Shown: positions 7,930-16,994 of the stretch, in pieces
Numbering within the stretch: position 1 is the first letter of the stretch
How the letters are laid out: each line of letters begins with the position of its first letter
Source: G963665495 sp963665495
GTDB lineage: Bacteria; Desulfobacterota; Desulfovibrionia; Desulfovibrionales; Desulfovibrionaceae
NCBI GenBank assembly: GCA_963665495.1
Contig: OY762289.1
Coordinates: 5,208,001-5,272,000, forward strand
Direction: 5' to 3'
Length of the DNA stretch: 64,000 nucleotides
The notes under the pieces: generated by a model
What the model saw: the letters and a program-made list of their open reading frames with translations, nothing else
What the model was told of the DNA's origin: nothing
The model's database searches: none
Position numbers and translations under genes: made by a program

Positions 7930-9030
7930 TCAGATGGGTTTGAAACAAGCCAAATAGGTGTGTTGCAGAGTCAATTCAGAATGCTTTTTAAAACCGCAGG
8001 GACGGGCCAGCGCCTCGACCTCGGCGACGGAAAGGCGGGAATGCAAGGGAGGTCCGAAATCAGCCTCCTCCTTTTTGCACTCGAGTACCGCCAGAGTGCC
8101 CCCAGCCCTGAGAGTCCGTTTGAACTCCGTAAACATGGATTCAGCCCGGTTGCGTACGCTTTTGATGTGCAGAACGGTACTCAACAGAATAATGTCCACA
8201 CTGTCCGCCTCCACGGGGATGCTGTCCGTTATGTCGCAGACATGGGCACTAATCTGGGCGCAGCCGTTCTCGCGGGATACTGTCCCGAGGCGCTGGATAG
8301 AAGTTTCCATGGTGTCCAGGGCGATAACGCGTCCGTGTTCGCCCAAAATACGCGCGGCGTACAACGAGTAATCTCCGGCACCGCAGCCGGCGTCCACAAA
8401 GAGCATGCCCCGCTGCAGCGCCAGGTGCTGGAAAACTCTCTCGGGATCCTGCAGCCGGAAACTGGTAGGACCATACCCTTTCTTTTCGGTGGTGCACATT
8501 TTGCTTTTGTTGCAGGGGGTATTTCCCATTTGATCGATCCTTTCTTGTTTTATGGGAGGGTGTGCTTTGGTTCCGGTCGGAAGGCACCTGTCGCAGACTC
8601 CGTATAAATAGGTCGTATGATTGTGCAGAAAGAAGGCGTGCGCTTTTGCCAATTGTTCGAATTGGTTGTTTACGGAGGTAGCCGGTACTTCGAAAATGCG
8701 ACCGCAAGTGGTACAAACAAAATGCAGGTGCTGTTGCGAGTCATCCCGGTATTCATAGCGGGTATGTCCGTCGCCGAATTCAAGCGTACGGACAATTCCC
8801 GCCTGCACAAGCACCTGCAGCAGGCGATAGATCGTTGCGATCCCTGTTCTATGTCCCTGCCGGAGAATTTCCTCATGGATTTCTTCCGTGCTGGGGTGTC
8901 CTTCCATACGCAGGAAGATCTCCAAAATAATTTTGCGCTGGCGGGTTTCTTTGAGCCCGAACCGCCTTAAGATATTCACGGCCCTCTCATCGCAATAGCC
9001 GTTGCCGGAACATTGGGGTTTGTCGTGCAT
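7930..9030 (-). CDS. Fur-family regulator fused to a SAM-dependent methyltransferase
   Basis: 366 residues in one uninterrupted frame. Residues 18-150 are a complete Fur-family protein: winged helix (TRQRKIILEIF, then RTGIATIYRLLQVLVQAGIV) and dimerisation domain with HLHFVCTTCGRIFEV and a second CxxC (GVCDRC). After a short linker, residues 168-366 form a class I methyltransferase with motif I LFVDAGCGAGDYSLYAA, an acidic residue after motif II (VIALDTME) and a UbiE/MenG-like fold end. The start at 9030 has GAGAGGA upstream. An internal ATG at 8529 (MGNTPCNKSK) has its own AAGAAAGGAT, so a free methyltransferase could also be made. It is the last gene after the activase operon. What it senses and methylates is unknown. 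Confidence 0.83.
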   Translation of the reverse strand: MHDKPQCSGNGYCDERAVNILRRFGLKETRQRKIILEIFLRMEGHPSTEEIHEEILRQGHRTGIATIYRLLQVLVQAGIVRTLEFGDGHTRYEYRDDSQQHLHFVCTTCGRIFEVPATSVNNQFEQLAKAHAFFLHNHTTYLYGVCDRCLPTGTKAHPPIKQERIDQMGNTPCNKSKMCTTEKKGYGPTSFRLQDPERVFQHLALQRGMLFVDAGCGAGDYSLYAARILGEHGRVIALDTMETSIQRLGTVSRENGCAQISAHVCDITDSIPVEADSVDIILLSTVLHIKSVRNRAESMFTEFKRTLRAGGTLAVLECKKEEADFGPPLHSRLSVAEVEALARPCGFKKHSELTLQHTYLACFKPI

Positions 9031-9170
9031 TTCATCCTCTCGGTCGGGGCGTTTATACGTTGCCGCCGAATTCGCAGATCACCACAGTACGCAAGCAAGG
9101 CGTCGGGCGAATCGTTTGCCCCCATGGTTTTTCCCTCAAAGCGTTTTAGCCGCATCAATTCTTCATCCTG

Positions 9171-12100
9171 CTAAAGGTAATGGATGAAAGATTCGGTTTT
9201 GGTTTTGTCGTTGTCGTTTCTTGTCCCGTCAAAGGTCAGGGGCAGAATCGGCAGCAGGTTCTTCCCGTTGCTTCGCTGCAGGATTTCCAAAGAAATGCCG
9301 GTGTTTTCATACATGGGGGCAACAGAAATGATGCCCTGTGCATTGGCAAGGTTTCCCAGGGGTTTCACGCTTCGGTAGCGACCGAAGGCCCCTGCGTAAA
9401 ATCCCACCACCTTGTCGGCTCGTTTCATGGTCTGTTCCATGTCGGGTTCAAAATGGCTGTATTCACCCAGAATGTCAGAAAGCGTTCCCAGCACTTCGCG
9501 GAATTGGTCCAAAATCGGTTTTTTGGGCGCAGTGTTGCCGTTCCCCACCGGCGCGTGGTCATACCAGAAGCTCCACAAGTATTCGCTCAAGGGGGCGTAG
9601 ATCACCTGATGTCCCGCAGTTTCGATAGCTTCGAACGTGTCGTCGTTGAGTATGCCGCAATAAAGCGTCATGGGTTCTCCCAGGGCAAAGATGGTCTTCC
9701 GGGAGTCCCGATTTTGCAGAAGCTTACGTACGCTCCGGGCAACGGAGCAAAGGGCGTCGAGGTTCAGGGAGTTGCTGTCGATCATTTCCGCAAGAAGGAC
9801 CATGAGGCCTTCCCGTTGTTCTCTAGGGGCAAGCAGAACCAGATCTCCGGCAAGCAGACACAGGAAAATGGTCCATGACATGTTGTCGTCCATCTGCAGA
9901 AGGTCTTCCATGAAAGGGGATATGATTTCCACGTGCTTCAGCCCGTTTTCATCCAGTTTGTTTCGAATGAAACGCGCATATTGCCCGTCTACTTCGGCTC
10001 CTTCGTTCTGCGGGAGCAGCAGGCTCAACTGACCGCCGGATCCGTTGATGTGTTTCAACGTTTGAAACAGACTTCCCAGTAATGCGGTCAGTGAATAGTA
10101 TTCGTTGGTCACTGTGTGCTTTCTGCCCAGGTCGATTGCCGCGGCGCTGATCACGTCCGCTTGGATGGCGTCATGCCCCAACGCTTTTATATGCCGGCAT
10201 GCCAGTTCGGAATACGGATACAACCGGGGCAGTATTAATGTGCCTTTGCCGGGCTGGACCGCGTCCGTCCGGATGTTCACGCGGGGCGCGGGCGATATTT
10301 TCGTGTATGTTTCCAGGGGCCCGGCCTGCCTTACAGGGCGTCGGCCCAGGCTGTTGACGAAGGCCTCTACACGCGTACGTACGCCCACGCCGGACGAATG
10401 CTCGTCCACTTCGATGGTCAGATAAGGTTTGTCCCCCATGATTTCCTTAAAGTAGTGTGTCGTTACTGTGTCCGGTCCGCATCCGTGGTGCGTGAGGAAC
10501 ACCGCGTACAGGTTCGGGTGCACTGCAACCAGTTTGGCGGCTTCAAGGATATGTTGTCCGAAGGGCCAGTACATGTTCGGATGTTCCTGAAAGATGTCCA
10601 CCTCCGGCATGTCGTAAAAAGGCAGGGTCTGATAGCCCATTTCCGCCAGTTTGTCGGGGATGCCGAGGTTGAGAACCGGATCGGCGACACCGTAGATCTT
10701 GGAGATGAGCACGAAGGTCTTTGTGTCCGGATCAAGTGCTGCAAGGGCCTCTTTGCCCCGCCGTTCAATCTTGCTTTCAAACGCTTTGAGCGATCCCATG
10801 GCCGCCTGCAGTGCCTTGCCGGTTTCCTGTTCTGTCTTTCCCAACTGGCGGCCCATGTTCATGAATACGGATTTCATGAATTCTCCGCCCTGGTTGAAGG
10901 CAATGGTCGGGGCAATGAGCTTGATGCCCTTTGTATCGAGCTCCATGGCTTTATTGATGATTTTGAACGCCAGTTGCATATACGCGCAGCCGAAGTTCTG
11001 CCGTGCTTTTGAGCCGGGATGAAATACGGTGTAGAGATCCGGGAAAAAGAGGTAATCCACGCCTTTTTCCACCAGTTCGGCGGCATGGCCGTTGATAAGC
11101 TTGACCGGGTAGCATGTTTCGTCCAGCGAATACTTCTGCGCCTTGCGGATGGTTTCCTCAGAAGTCGGTTCGGAGAGCAGTACGTTGCAGCCCAGTTCGT
11201 GGAAAAAAGGATAGAACATGGGGAACATGCCGTAGGTGAACAAGGCACGGGGAATGCCGACCGTTTTTTTATCCGGATCCAGCGCAGGGTTGTACCCTTC
11301 GAAAATGAATTCCTGGACTTTGTTGTTAAAGTCAGAGCCGGCGACAGCGTCGGAAGGCGTATCGGGATGACCGGCTGTCAGCTGCGGAGGAACGAAGCCC
11401 TCGAATCGCGTGGCTGTTGTTCCGGATGCCTGCATTTCCTCCCGTGCCAGAATTGCTGCACCGTATGCGCCGGTGACACTGAAAAAAGGAGGCACCGTGA
11501 CCTCGGCTCCGGTCACGGCGCGAAAGGCGTTGACCACGCCCTGGTTGTGTCCTACTCCGCCTTGCAGAAAAATTCTGTTGCCGATGCGCTTTTGTCCGAC
11601 AACCCGGTTCAAATAGTTTTTGACGATGGAGTAGCAAATTCCGGCCGCGAGGTCGGGAGTATCGACTCCGCAGGACATATGGGCGGCTATGCTGCTTTCC
11701 ATGAATACCGTACAGCGTTCGCCCAGACTGGCGGGATGTTTTCCCGAGAGAGCGGTGGAACCGATATCCTCAAGTTTTATGCCCAGTTTCTTGGCCTGCT
11801 CCTCAATAAAGGAACCGGTACCGGCCGCACATATTTTGTTCATCTGAAAATCGCTGACAACCCCGCGTTCAAGAGCGATGAACTTGGAATCCTGCCCGCC
11901 AATCTCGAACACGGTGTCCACGGCGGGATCAATGGCCACGGCGGCCCTGGCCTGGGCTGTGATTTCATCGCGAATCACATCCGCCCCGACCATACGGCCG
12001 GTCATGTACCTGCCGGAACCAGTGGTTGCGACTCCGGCAACCCTGATCCTCTCGCCGAATTCCTGGTGAAGTTCCGCAAGGCCGGTGCGTACGGCCTGTG

Positions 12101-13157
12101 CCGGATCTCCCGCGGTACGCAGGTAACGGTAGCCGAGAATTCTGTTCTGTTCGTCCACGAGGACAAGGTTGGTGCTGGTAGAACCGATATCGATGCCCAG
12201 CCAGCAATCCAGAGTCCCCGAGTCCGGCAGCGCATGAGGAGTGTGCTTGTCTCTGGCGTCCCCTTTGCCAAATCCTTGCAGTGGTTCGAGATGCAGCTCC
12301 TCATGCAGGTGGATATGATGCGCGGGACTGTTGATTAAGGCATTTGCCGCGTTTTTGATATCCATAAGCAATTCGCCCTGGGCGGCCAGCGCGGCCGCAC
12401 CCACGGCCCCGGCAATGTCCGAATCTTTGCAGACCCGCAGTTCTTGCGGCGAAAACTGCAGCACGGACCGCATGGCATCCGTGATGGCGCTGTTGCGGCA
12501 GACACCGCCGACAAAGAGAATAGGTTTGTTTTGCGGTAGTCGGCGCATGATCGCGCTTCGATAGTTTTTGACCACGGCGTGAGCCAGCCCGGCAAGAATG
12601 TCCGCCACGCCCACGCCTTCCTGCTGATGGTGGATAATGTCGGTCTTTGCAAAAACGCTGCAACGACCGGCGATACGCGGGACAAAGGTCGCCTTGGCTG
12701 CAAGGAGTGAATACTCTTCGATGTCCAGTCCCAGACGCGAGACCTGCTCCTCGAGAAAGGATCCGGTCCCGGACGAACAATTGGATGTCATGGACGCTTC
12801 CACGCGGGATTTGTCTTCAAAAGTGAATCCTGTGATGAACTTGGCTGTCTGACCGCCCATCTCGATGATGGAGACGCATTCGCGGTCAAGATGCAGGCTG
12901 CCTTCCACAATGGCTGCGACCTCATTGACCTGTTGCATTTCCCCTGTGTCGGAGAGAAACGCGCTGCCGCTGCCGGTGACCGCCCCGCAACGTATTTGCT
13001 CCACGTCGCACAGGCAGTAGATACGGTCGAAAATATCTTTCAATGTTCCTGCAACATTGCCTTTGTGCAGGACATATTCCGAGTGGACAATATTGTTGGA
13101 GTCCAACACCGCCATTTTCACGGCGGAGTATCCGATGTCTATTCCGAGGCTGTGCAT
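9171..13157 (-). CDS. Giant acyl-CoA dehydratase activase-related protein (double BadF/BcrA ATPase + DUF2229)
   Basis: 1328 residues. There are two tandem ASKHA ATPase domains of the BadF/BadG/BcrA/HgdC type: residues about 3-260 (LGIDIGYSAVKMAVLD, EMGGQTAKFI, CSSGTGSFLEEQ) and about 315-575 (WLGIDIGSTSTNLVLVD, EIGGQDSKFIALE, CAAGTGSFIEEQ). Each half keeps the two cysteines (CSSGTG/GRCSVF and CAAGTG/GERCTVF) that in HgdC-type activators bind the subunit-bridging [4Fe-4S] cluster. A DUF2229 region (about 635-870) and an HgdB-like C-terminus follow. Activators use ATP to inject a low-potential electron into 2-hydroxyacyl-CoA dehydratases or benzoyl-CoA-type reductases. No separate dehydratase subunits are nearby, so the partner may be the C-terminal part itself or encoded elsewhere. 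Confidence 0.85.
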   Translation of the reverse strand: MHSLGIDIGYSAVKMAVLDSNNIVHSEYVLHKGNVAGTLKDIFDRIYCLCDVEQIRCGAVTGSGSAFLSDTGEMQQVNEVAAIVEGSLHLDRECVSIIEMGGQTAKFITGFTFEDKSRVEASMTSNCSSGTGSFLEEQVSRLGLDIEEYSLLAAKATFVPRIAGRCSVFAKTDIIHHQQEGVGVADILAGLAHAVVKNYRSAIMRRLPQNKPILFVGGVCRNSAITDAMRSVLQFSPQELRVCKDSDIAGAVGAAALAAQGELLMDIKNAANALINSPAHHIHLHEELHLEPLQGFGKGDARDKHTPHALPDSGTLDCWLGIDIGSTSTNLVLVDEQNRILGYRYLRTAGDPAQAVRTGLAELHQEFGERIRVAGVATTGSGRYMTGRMVGADVIRDEITAQARAAVAIDPAVDTVFEIGGQDSKFIALERGVVSDFQMNKICAAGTGSFIEEQAKKLGIKLEDIGSTALSGKHPASLGERCTVFMESSIAAHMSCGVDTPDLAAGICYSIVKNYLNRVVGQKRIGNRIFLQGGVGHNQGVVNAFRAVTGAEVTVPPFFSVTGAYGAAILAREEMQASGTTATRFEGFVPPQLTAGHPDTPSDAVAGSDFNNKVQEFIFEGYNPALDPDKKTVGIPRALFTYGMFPMFYPFFHELGCNVLLSEPTSEETIRKAQKYSLDETCYPVKLINGHAAELVEKGVDYLFFPDLYTVFHPGSKARQNFGCAYMQLAFKIINKAMELDTKGIKLIAPTIAFNQGGEFMKSVFMNMGRQLGKTEQETGKALQAAMGSLKAFESKIERRGKEALAALDPDTKTFVLISKIYGVADPVLNLGIPDKLAEMGYQTLPFYDMPEVDIFQEHPNMYWPFGQHILEAAKLVAVHPNLYAVFLTHHGCGPDTVTTHYFKEIMGDKPYLTIEVDEHSSGVGVRTRVEAFVNSLGRRPVRQAGPLETYTKISPAPRVNIRTDAVQPGKGTLILPRLYPYSELACRHIKALGHDAIQADVISAAAIDLGRKHTVTNEYYSLTALLGSLFQTLKHINGSGGQLSLLLPQNEGAEVDGQYARFIRNKLDENGLKHVEIISPFMEDLLQMDDNMSWTIFLCLLAGDLVLLAPREQREGLMVLLAEMIDSNSLNLDALCSVARSVRKLLQNRDSRKTIFALGEPMTLYCGILNDDTFEAIETAGHQVIYAPLSEYLWSFWYDHAPVGNGNTAPKKPILDQFREVLGTLSDILGEYSHFEPDMEQTMKRADKVVGFYAGAFGRYRSVKPLGNLANAQGIISVAPMYENTGISLEILQRSNGKNLLPILPLTFDGTRNDNDKTKTESFIHYL

Positions 13158-13301
13158 GGCTATAATCCTTTTGTCATCTATTGCTTAAAAATGCGTCTGG
13201 GGCATTGCCCTGCTCTGAATACTGCACCTTCATTGCCCCGGCAGGGAATCCCGTGGTGTTGCTGAGGGCACAGGATTCCCATTTCGAGGAGAGGTACGGT
13301 T

Positions 13302-15302
13302 TCATAATGCCCGTGCTATTTCTGCAGCATGGTGCAGCGCGTCCAGTCCGTTGGTTGGCATGACGTAGGCGTCGCCGATGACATATCTCTCGCCTTCAAT
13401 GTCGTCCCACTGCGCCGCGAGAGGGTTGTGTCTGCGTACGCCTGTAGCCATAACTATGCTGTCGAAGACGCCCAGGCTCTGTTTTTGCCCGCTTCGTATT
13501 ACCAGGACTTCACCGCTATCTGTGATTTCATCGACAACCGTATCTGTCGCGATGGTCACGCCTTTTCGGATCAGATTCTGCATCAGCCAAACCCTGCGGG
13601 CGGGCATTTCGTCTGTGGCGATGTCGGGAAGAGCTTCGACAATGGTAACGGTTTTCCCCTGATCGACGATGTAATGAGCGGTTTCGCTGCCGGTTGCACC
13701 GCCGCCGATCACCAGGGCAGTTTGCCCGCGGAGTGGAGCTCCCTGCAGAACGGAGTGGGCCGTAACCACTCTCTCGCACTGCGCTCCGGAAATAGGAGCT
13801 ATGACGGGGACACTGCCTGTGGCCACTATGGTGACGTCCGGGGCAATTGCTTTGATTGTCGCCGCGTTCACCTCGCATGCGGTCTGTACGGTCACGTTGG
13901 CCAGGTCATTGATCCGGTCCACGCGCCAGTCCACAACCCAGCGGAAATCCTCTTTGCCCGGAGGGACGTAGGCCAGATTCCACTGGCCGCCGAGCCGGGA
14001 TTCTTTTTCGCATAAGATGACGTTGTGTCCGCGCAAGCCGGCGACCAGGGCGGCTTCCAGTCCGGCAGGGCCACCACCGATGATGAGAACTTTTTTGGGC
14101 GTTTCGGCAGGGATTAAATCCATGTTTTTTTCTCGTCCCATTTCCGGGTTTTGCATGCAGTTGGCGAATCCGGCGGTCATCTGGGTGCCGATGCAGCCTT
14201 GCAGGCAGCCGATGCATTTGCGGATGGTTTCTGGTCGGCCTGCTCGCGCCTTGTCGGCCCAATCCGGGTCTGCGATGAGTCCCCGGCCCAGGGCGATCAG
14301 ATCCGCCTTGCCGTTCGCCAGAATGGCTTCCGCGCTTTCGGGATCAACAATACGCTGGACGCCGATAACCGGGATGCTCACAGCTTTCCTGATGGCATGC
14401 ACATGGTTGATGATCGGTGCGTGCCCCTCTTCGGCAATAGGCATCATGAGCGACCAGACCAGGGGAGAGATGCCCCGTCCCGCAGTGACATGCAGTCCGT
14501 CCACACCGTGTCGCTCCAGAATTTGCGCCATTGCAGAGGCCTCTGCCACGCCGATGCTTCCGCCCTCGCCTTCGCTGGCGACCATGCGAAAGAGGATGGG
14601 AAAATCCTCGCCGACAGCTGTCCGGACTTTGCGGACAACTTCGAGGGGGAAGCGCATGCGGTTTTCAAAACAGCCGCCGTACGCATCCGTTCGCTTGTTG
14701 AAATAGGCCGAATAGAACTGCTGGAGGAGGAATCCCTGAGCGCCGTTGAGTTCCACGGCGTCCGCTCCGATATCCCTTGCACGCTTGGCCGCAGCGGCAA
14801 AGGCGTTTCCCGCGCTTTCCATGTCCTCAAGGGTCATTTCGTTGGAAACCATGGAAGTTTTGTCCAACTCCATACCCTTGAAACGCATCTGATTGGGCCC
14901 GAATATGCCGCCGGAGGGAGAAACCAGACGCTTGTTTTTTGTATAAAAAGGATAGGCTTCCAGTCCGCCGTGCATCAGGTGAATGCAAAGCCTGGCCCCT
15001 TCCTTGTGCACCGCCCTGGCCAGCTTTTCAAAACCTGTCTTGAAGTGGTCGTCATAGAGCGAATTCATGCCCACTCCCACGGTGCCATGACGTGATACGG
15101 CGGCCACTCCAGTGGTAATGAGACCTGTCCCTCCTTTGGCGATGCGGGTGTAAAAGTCGATGAGCCGGTCGGACAGCGTATCGTTCCGGTTGCCGAGACT
15201 GACGCCCATGGGAGCCAGAACAATTCTGTTTTTCAGCGTCATGGAGGCGATCTCCAGTGGTTGAAAAAGATGCGGAAAACGGTGTTGTCTTTTTATCTGC
15301 AT
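13302..15302 (-). CDS. Old-yellow-enzyme/FAD-dependent 2,4-dienoyl-CoA-reductase-like oxidoreductase
   Basis: 666 residues. The N-terminal FMN TIM barrel (about 8-350) has NRIVLAPMGVS and GADAVELNGAQGFLLQQF. A [4Fe-4S] motif of closely spaced cysteines follows (CIGCLQGC, with a fourth in ANCMQNP). The C-terminus has two dinucleotide-binding folds (VLIIGGGPAGLEAAL and ALVIGGGATGSETAHYI). This is the FadH/BaiCD/trimethylamine-dehydrogenase architecture: NAD(P)H electrons pass via FAD and Fe-S to FMN and reduce an activated C=C bond. The start has AAAGGAG upstream. It sits between the CCG protein and the activase in one operon, suggesting anaerobic reduction of an unsaturated acid or CoA ester; the substrate is not known. 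Confidence 0.85.
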   Translation of the reverse strand: MQIKRQHRFPHLFQPLEIASMTLKNRIVLAPMGVSLGNRNDTLSDRLIDFYTRIAKGGTGLITTGVAAVSRHGTVGVGMNSLYDDHFKTGFEKLARAVHKEGARLCIHLMHGGLEAYPFYTKNKRLVSPSGGIFGPNQMRFKGMELDKTSMVSNEMTLEDMESAGNAFAAAAKRARDIGADAVELNGAQGFLLQQFYSAYFNKRTDAYGGCFENRMRFPLEVVRKVRTAVGEDFPILFRMVASEGEGGSIGVAEASAMAQILERHGVDGLHVTAGRGISPLVWSLMMPIAEEGHAPIINHVHAIRKAVSIPVIGVQRIVDPESAEAILANGKADLIALGRGLIADPDWADKARAGRPETIRKCIGCLQGCIGTQMTAGFANCMQNPEMGREKNMDLIPAETPKKVLIIGGGPAGLEAALVAGLRGHNVILCEKESRLGGQWNLAYVPPGKEDFRWVVDWRVDRINDLANVTVQTACEVNAATIKAIAPDVTIVATGSVPVIAPISGAQCERVVTAHSVLQGAPLRGQTALVIGGGATGSETAHYIVDQGKTVTIVEALPDIATDEMPARRVWLMQNLIRKGVTIATDTVVDEITDSGEVLVIRSGQKQSLGVFDSIVMATGVRRHNPLAAQWDDIEGERYVIGDAYVMPTNGLDALHHAAEIARAL

Positions 15303-15318
15303 TTCTGAATATCTCCTT

Positions 15319-16167
15319 TTAAAGAAGAGCTAGTCCGTCGGGCAGTGTTTCGCCGTACAGAGCGAGACTGGCCAGGCCTTCTACCTGGATCGGAACAAGG
15401 CCTGCTTTTTGTGCCACCGGCGCAAGGGCGGCGTAGCAGCAGGGGCAGGTGGTGACCAGATAATGAGCTCCGCTTTGCTTGGCGTCTTCGATATTTCTGT
15501 GAATATCCGATTCGGAACGGGCCGAATCCGCAGCAGTGTCCGCGCTGGAGAGCCCGAAATATCCACGTATCCCGCAGCACAGACGATTTTGAAAGTCATA
15601 CGTACGTTTGACTCTGCGGGCACCCATGAGCTCGAAAAGTTCGTTGAGTCGTTTGTTTTTGGTGTCACCGGGATGCCATGAACAGGGTAGTTGCACAGCG
15701 GCATCGGCATCCAGCCGGCGGATCTGGTGCCCGTTGGCTTTGACTTGCCGGATAAGCCATTCCAGAAACGAGACCGGTGTAAAGCGCAAGTCCAGCCCCA
15801 GTTCGAGTGCCAGTTCCAGACCGCGCGTACTTTCGTCGTGGTAGAAGATGATTTCACGCGCTCCCAGGGCGTTGAGATTGGCAATTACCCTTTTGATATG
15901 CTTTTTCTCCGTATCTTTGAGGTAGCCATGAATAAACCCGTGTCCGAGAGAGTAGGCTCCACCGCCGATGAGGTTTGTGCCGGAGAAAAGCCTGCTCAGA
16001 TAGAATGCTTCAGGGTTGGTTTTTTCCATGATGCCCAGGTTGATCCAAGGGGCGTCTGTTGTGCTTTTGCGAAAATAATTACGTGCGCCGTTGACGAAAA
16101 AGCTGCTCACGAAAATATCGACATGCTTGCTTAGCGCCGATTGTGACATGGGGGAGTTTAAAGACAT
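15319..16167 (-). CDS. CCG-domain Fe-S protein (HdrB/GlpC-like)
   Basis: 282 residues. The C-terminal half has one cysteine-rich CCG domain: PCSWHPGD, then RLCCGIRG, then TTCPCCYAAL. In heterodisulfide reductase HdrB, such domains bind a noncubane or [4Fe-4S] cluster and take part in disulfide or quinone electron transfer. The N-terminal half has the same fold spacing (FYHDESTRGLELALELGL) but has lost its cysteines, so only one cluster is expected. AGGAGG precedes the start. It lies between the AhpD-like and old-yellow-enzyme genes with gaps of about 20 nt, so it is co-transcribed and a plausible electron carrier for the reductase. Confidence 0.78.
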   Translation of the reverse strand: MSLNSPMSQSALSKHVDIFVSSFFVNGARNYFRKSTTDAPWINLGIMEKTNPEAFYLSRLFSGTNLIGGGAYSLGHGFIHGYLKDTEKKHIKRVIANLNALGAREIIFYHDESTRGLELALELGLDLRFTPVSFLEWLIRQVKANGHQIRRLDADAAVQLPCSWHPGDTKNKRLNELFELMGARRVKRTYDFQNRLCCGIRGYFGLSSADTAADSARSESDIHRNIEDAKQSGAHYLVTTCPCCYAALAPVAQKAGLVPIQVEGLASLALYGETLPDGLALL

Positions 16168-16188
16168 GAAGCCTCCTGGGTTCAGGGG

Positions 16189-16530
16189 TTAGAAGAGTCC
16201 TTCTTCATCCATCATCTTGAAGACCATCCAAGCGCCCCCCATGGCCGTGGTTCCGGACATGGACAATGTCACGCCTATTGTTTCGAGGATTTCCTCCTTG
16301 GTGGCGCCCGCCTTGAGGGCTGCCTGCAGATGGCCAAGCGTGCAAGGGGCGCAATGATCCTTCACGCCCAGCGCCACTGCCATCAGATGTTTTTCTTTTG
16401 CATTGAGGGCGCCAGAGCTGAAGGCTGCATCAAATGTTTTCAGGGTAAGATTCCAAACTTCGGAGTTTTCGTTGTCAAAAAGTTTGCGGCAGGCCAGAAA
16501 ATCTCCAAGCCATTTTTTTTGGTTCTGCAT
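16189..16530 (-). CDS. Carboxymuconolactone decarboxylase/AhpD-like protein
   Basis: 113 residues of the CMD family, with the redox motif CAPCTLGHLQAALKAG (CxxC plus the conserved His) as in AhpD-type thiol peroxidase partners, and KHLMAVALGV before it. It is the first gene of the operon; GGAG lies upstream of the ATG at 16530. A disulfide reductase or peroxide-protection role for the oxygen-sensitive enzymes downstream is an inference. Confidence 0.83.
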   Translation of the reverse strand: MQNQKKWLGDFLACRKLFDNENSEVWNLTLKTFDAAFSSGALNAKEKHLMAVALGVKDHCAPCTLGHLQAALKAGATKEEILETIGVTLSMSGTTAMGGAWMVFKMMDEEGLF

Positions 16531-16548
16531 AGATATTCTCCATGTTAT

Positions 16549-16565
16549 GGTTAACTTGCTTAACC
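16549..16565. promoter_or_regulatory. Palindromic operator candidate upstream of the AhpD-like operon
   Basis: GGTTAACTTGCTTAACC: the arms GGTTAA and TTAACC are exact inverts around five bases, 19-35 nt upstream of the first start codon of the operon. Its position near the transcription start suits a repressor. The regulator is unknown; the Fur-methyltransferase at the operon end is one candidate, although the site is not a typical Fur box. Confidence 0.45.
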
Positions 16566-16994
16566 GTTTTATTGTATGAAAACGCCCCCAGACAACTGAA
16601 CTAAATAGGTGTTGCGGTAATGAAAATTTAGTTAATAAAATAAGCTATGTAAGAAAAAATACCTGACAATTATCAAGAGGTGAGCCAAGGTCATATTTAG
16701 TCTGCTAATATTTATACGAAACAATCTTGCATATGCCCTGATTCGTCGATATCCTCTGTAAAAGATAGAGTATTATATGTAATATTAATCACTTGCTGCT
16801 TTCCTGGCAATATTTTCAAACAAGAAGACATGAATGCTTTTTGCGTTCATTTCGGATTATTTTGTAAAGCGTCTAAACTAAGTTGTCAAGAAAATCTTAT
16901 TCCCCCCTCATCACCATTTCACTGTTTCTGACTAAATCGGGTGGTTTCGCACCGTGAATAACAAGTGAAATGTTTGGACCTCTTAGGGGTATAT
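16566..16994. other. AT-rich intergenic region, no gene seen
   Basis: Between the operon promoter and the integrase relic. It has many short A/T runs and no coding pattern in any frame; it presumably contains the operon promoter at its left end and degraded island sequence. Confidence 0.5.

Noticed and set aside
9405..9415. Additional copy of the RNA element suggested by CCACCACC in the activase gene
   Set aside because: None of the other conserved blocks or helices are present; it is coding sequence.
11019..12338. 439-codon plus-strand frame opposite the activase
   Set aside because: Antisense shadow; the activase frame is uninterrupted and family-typical.
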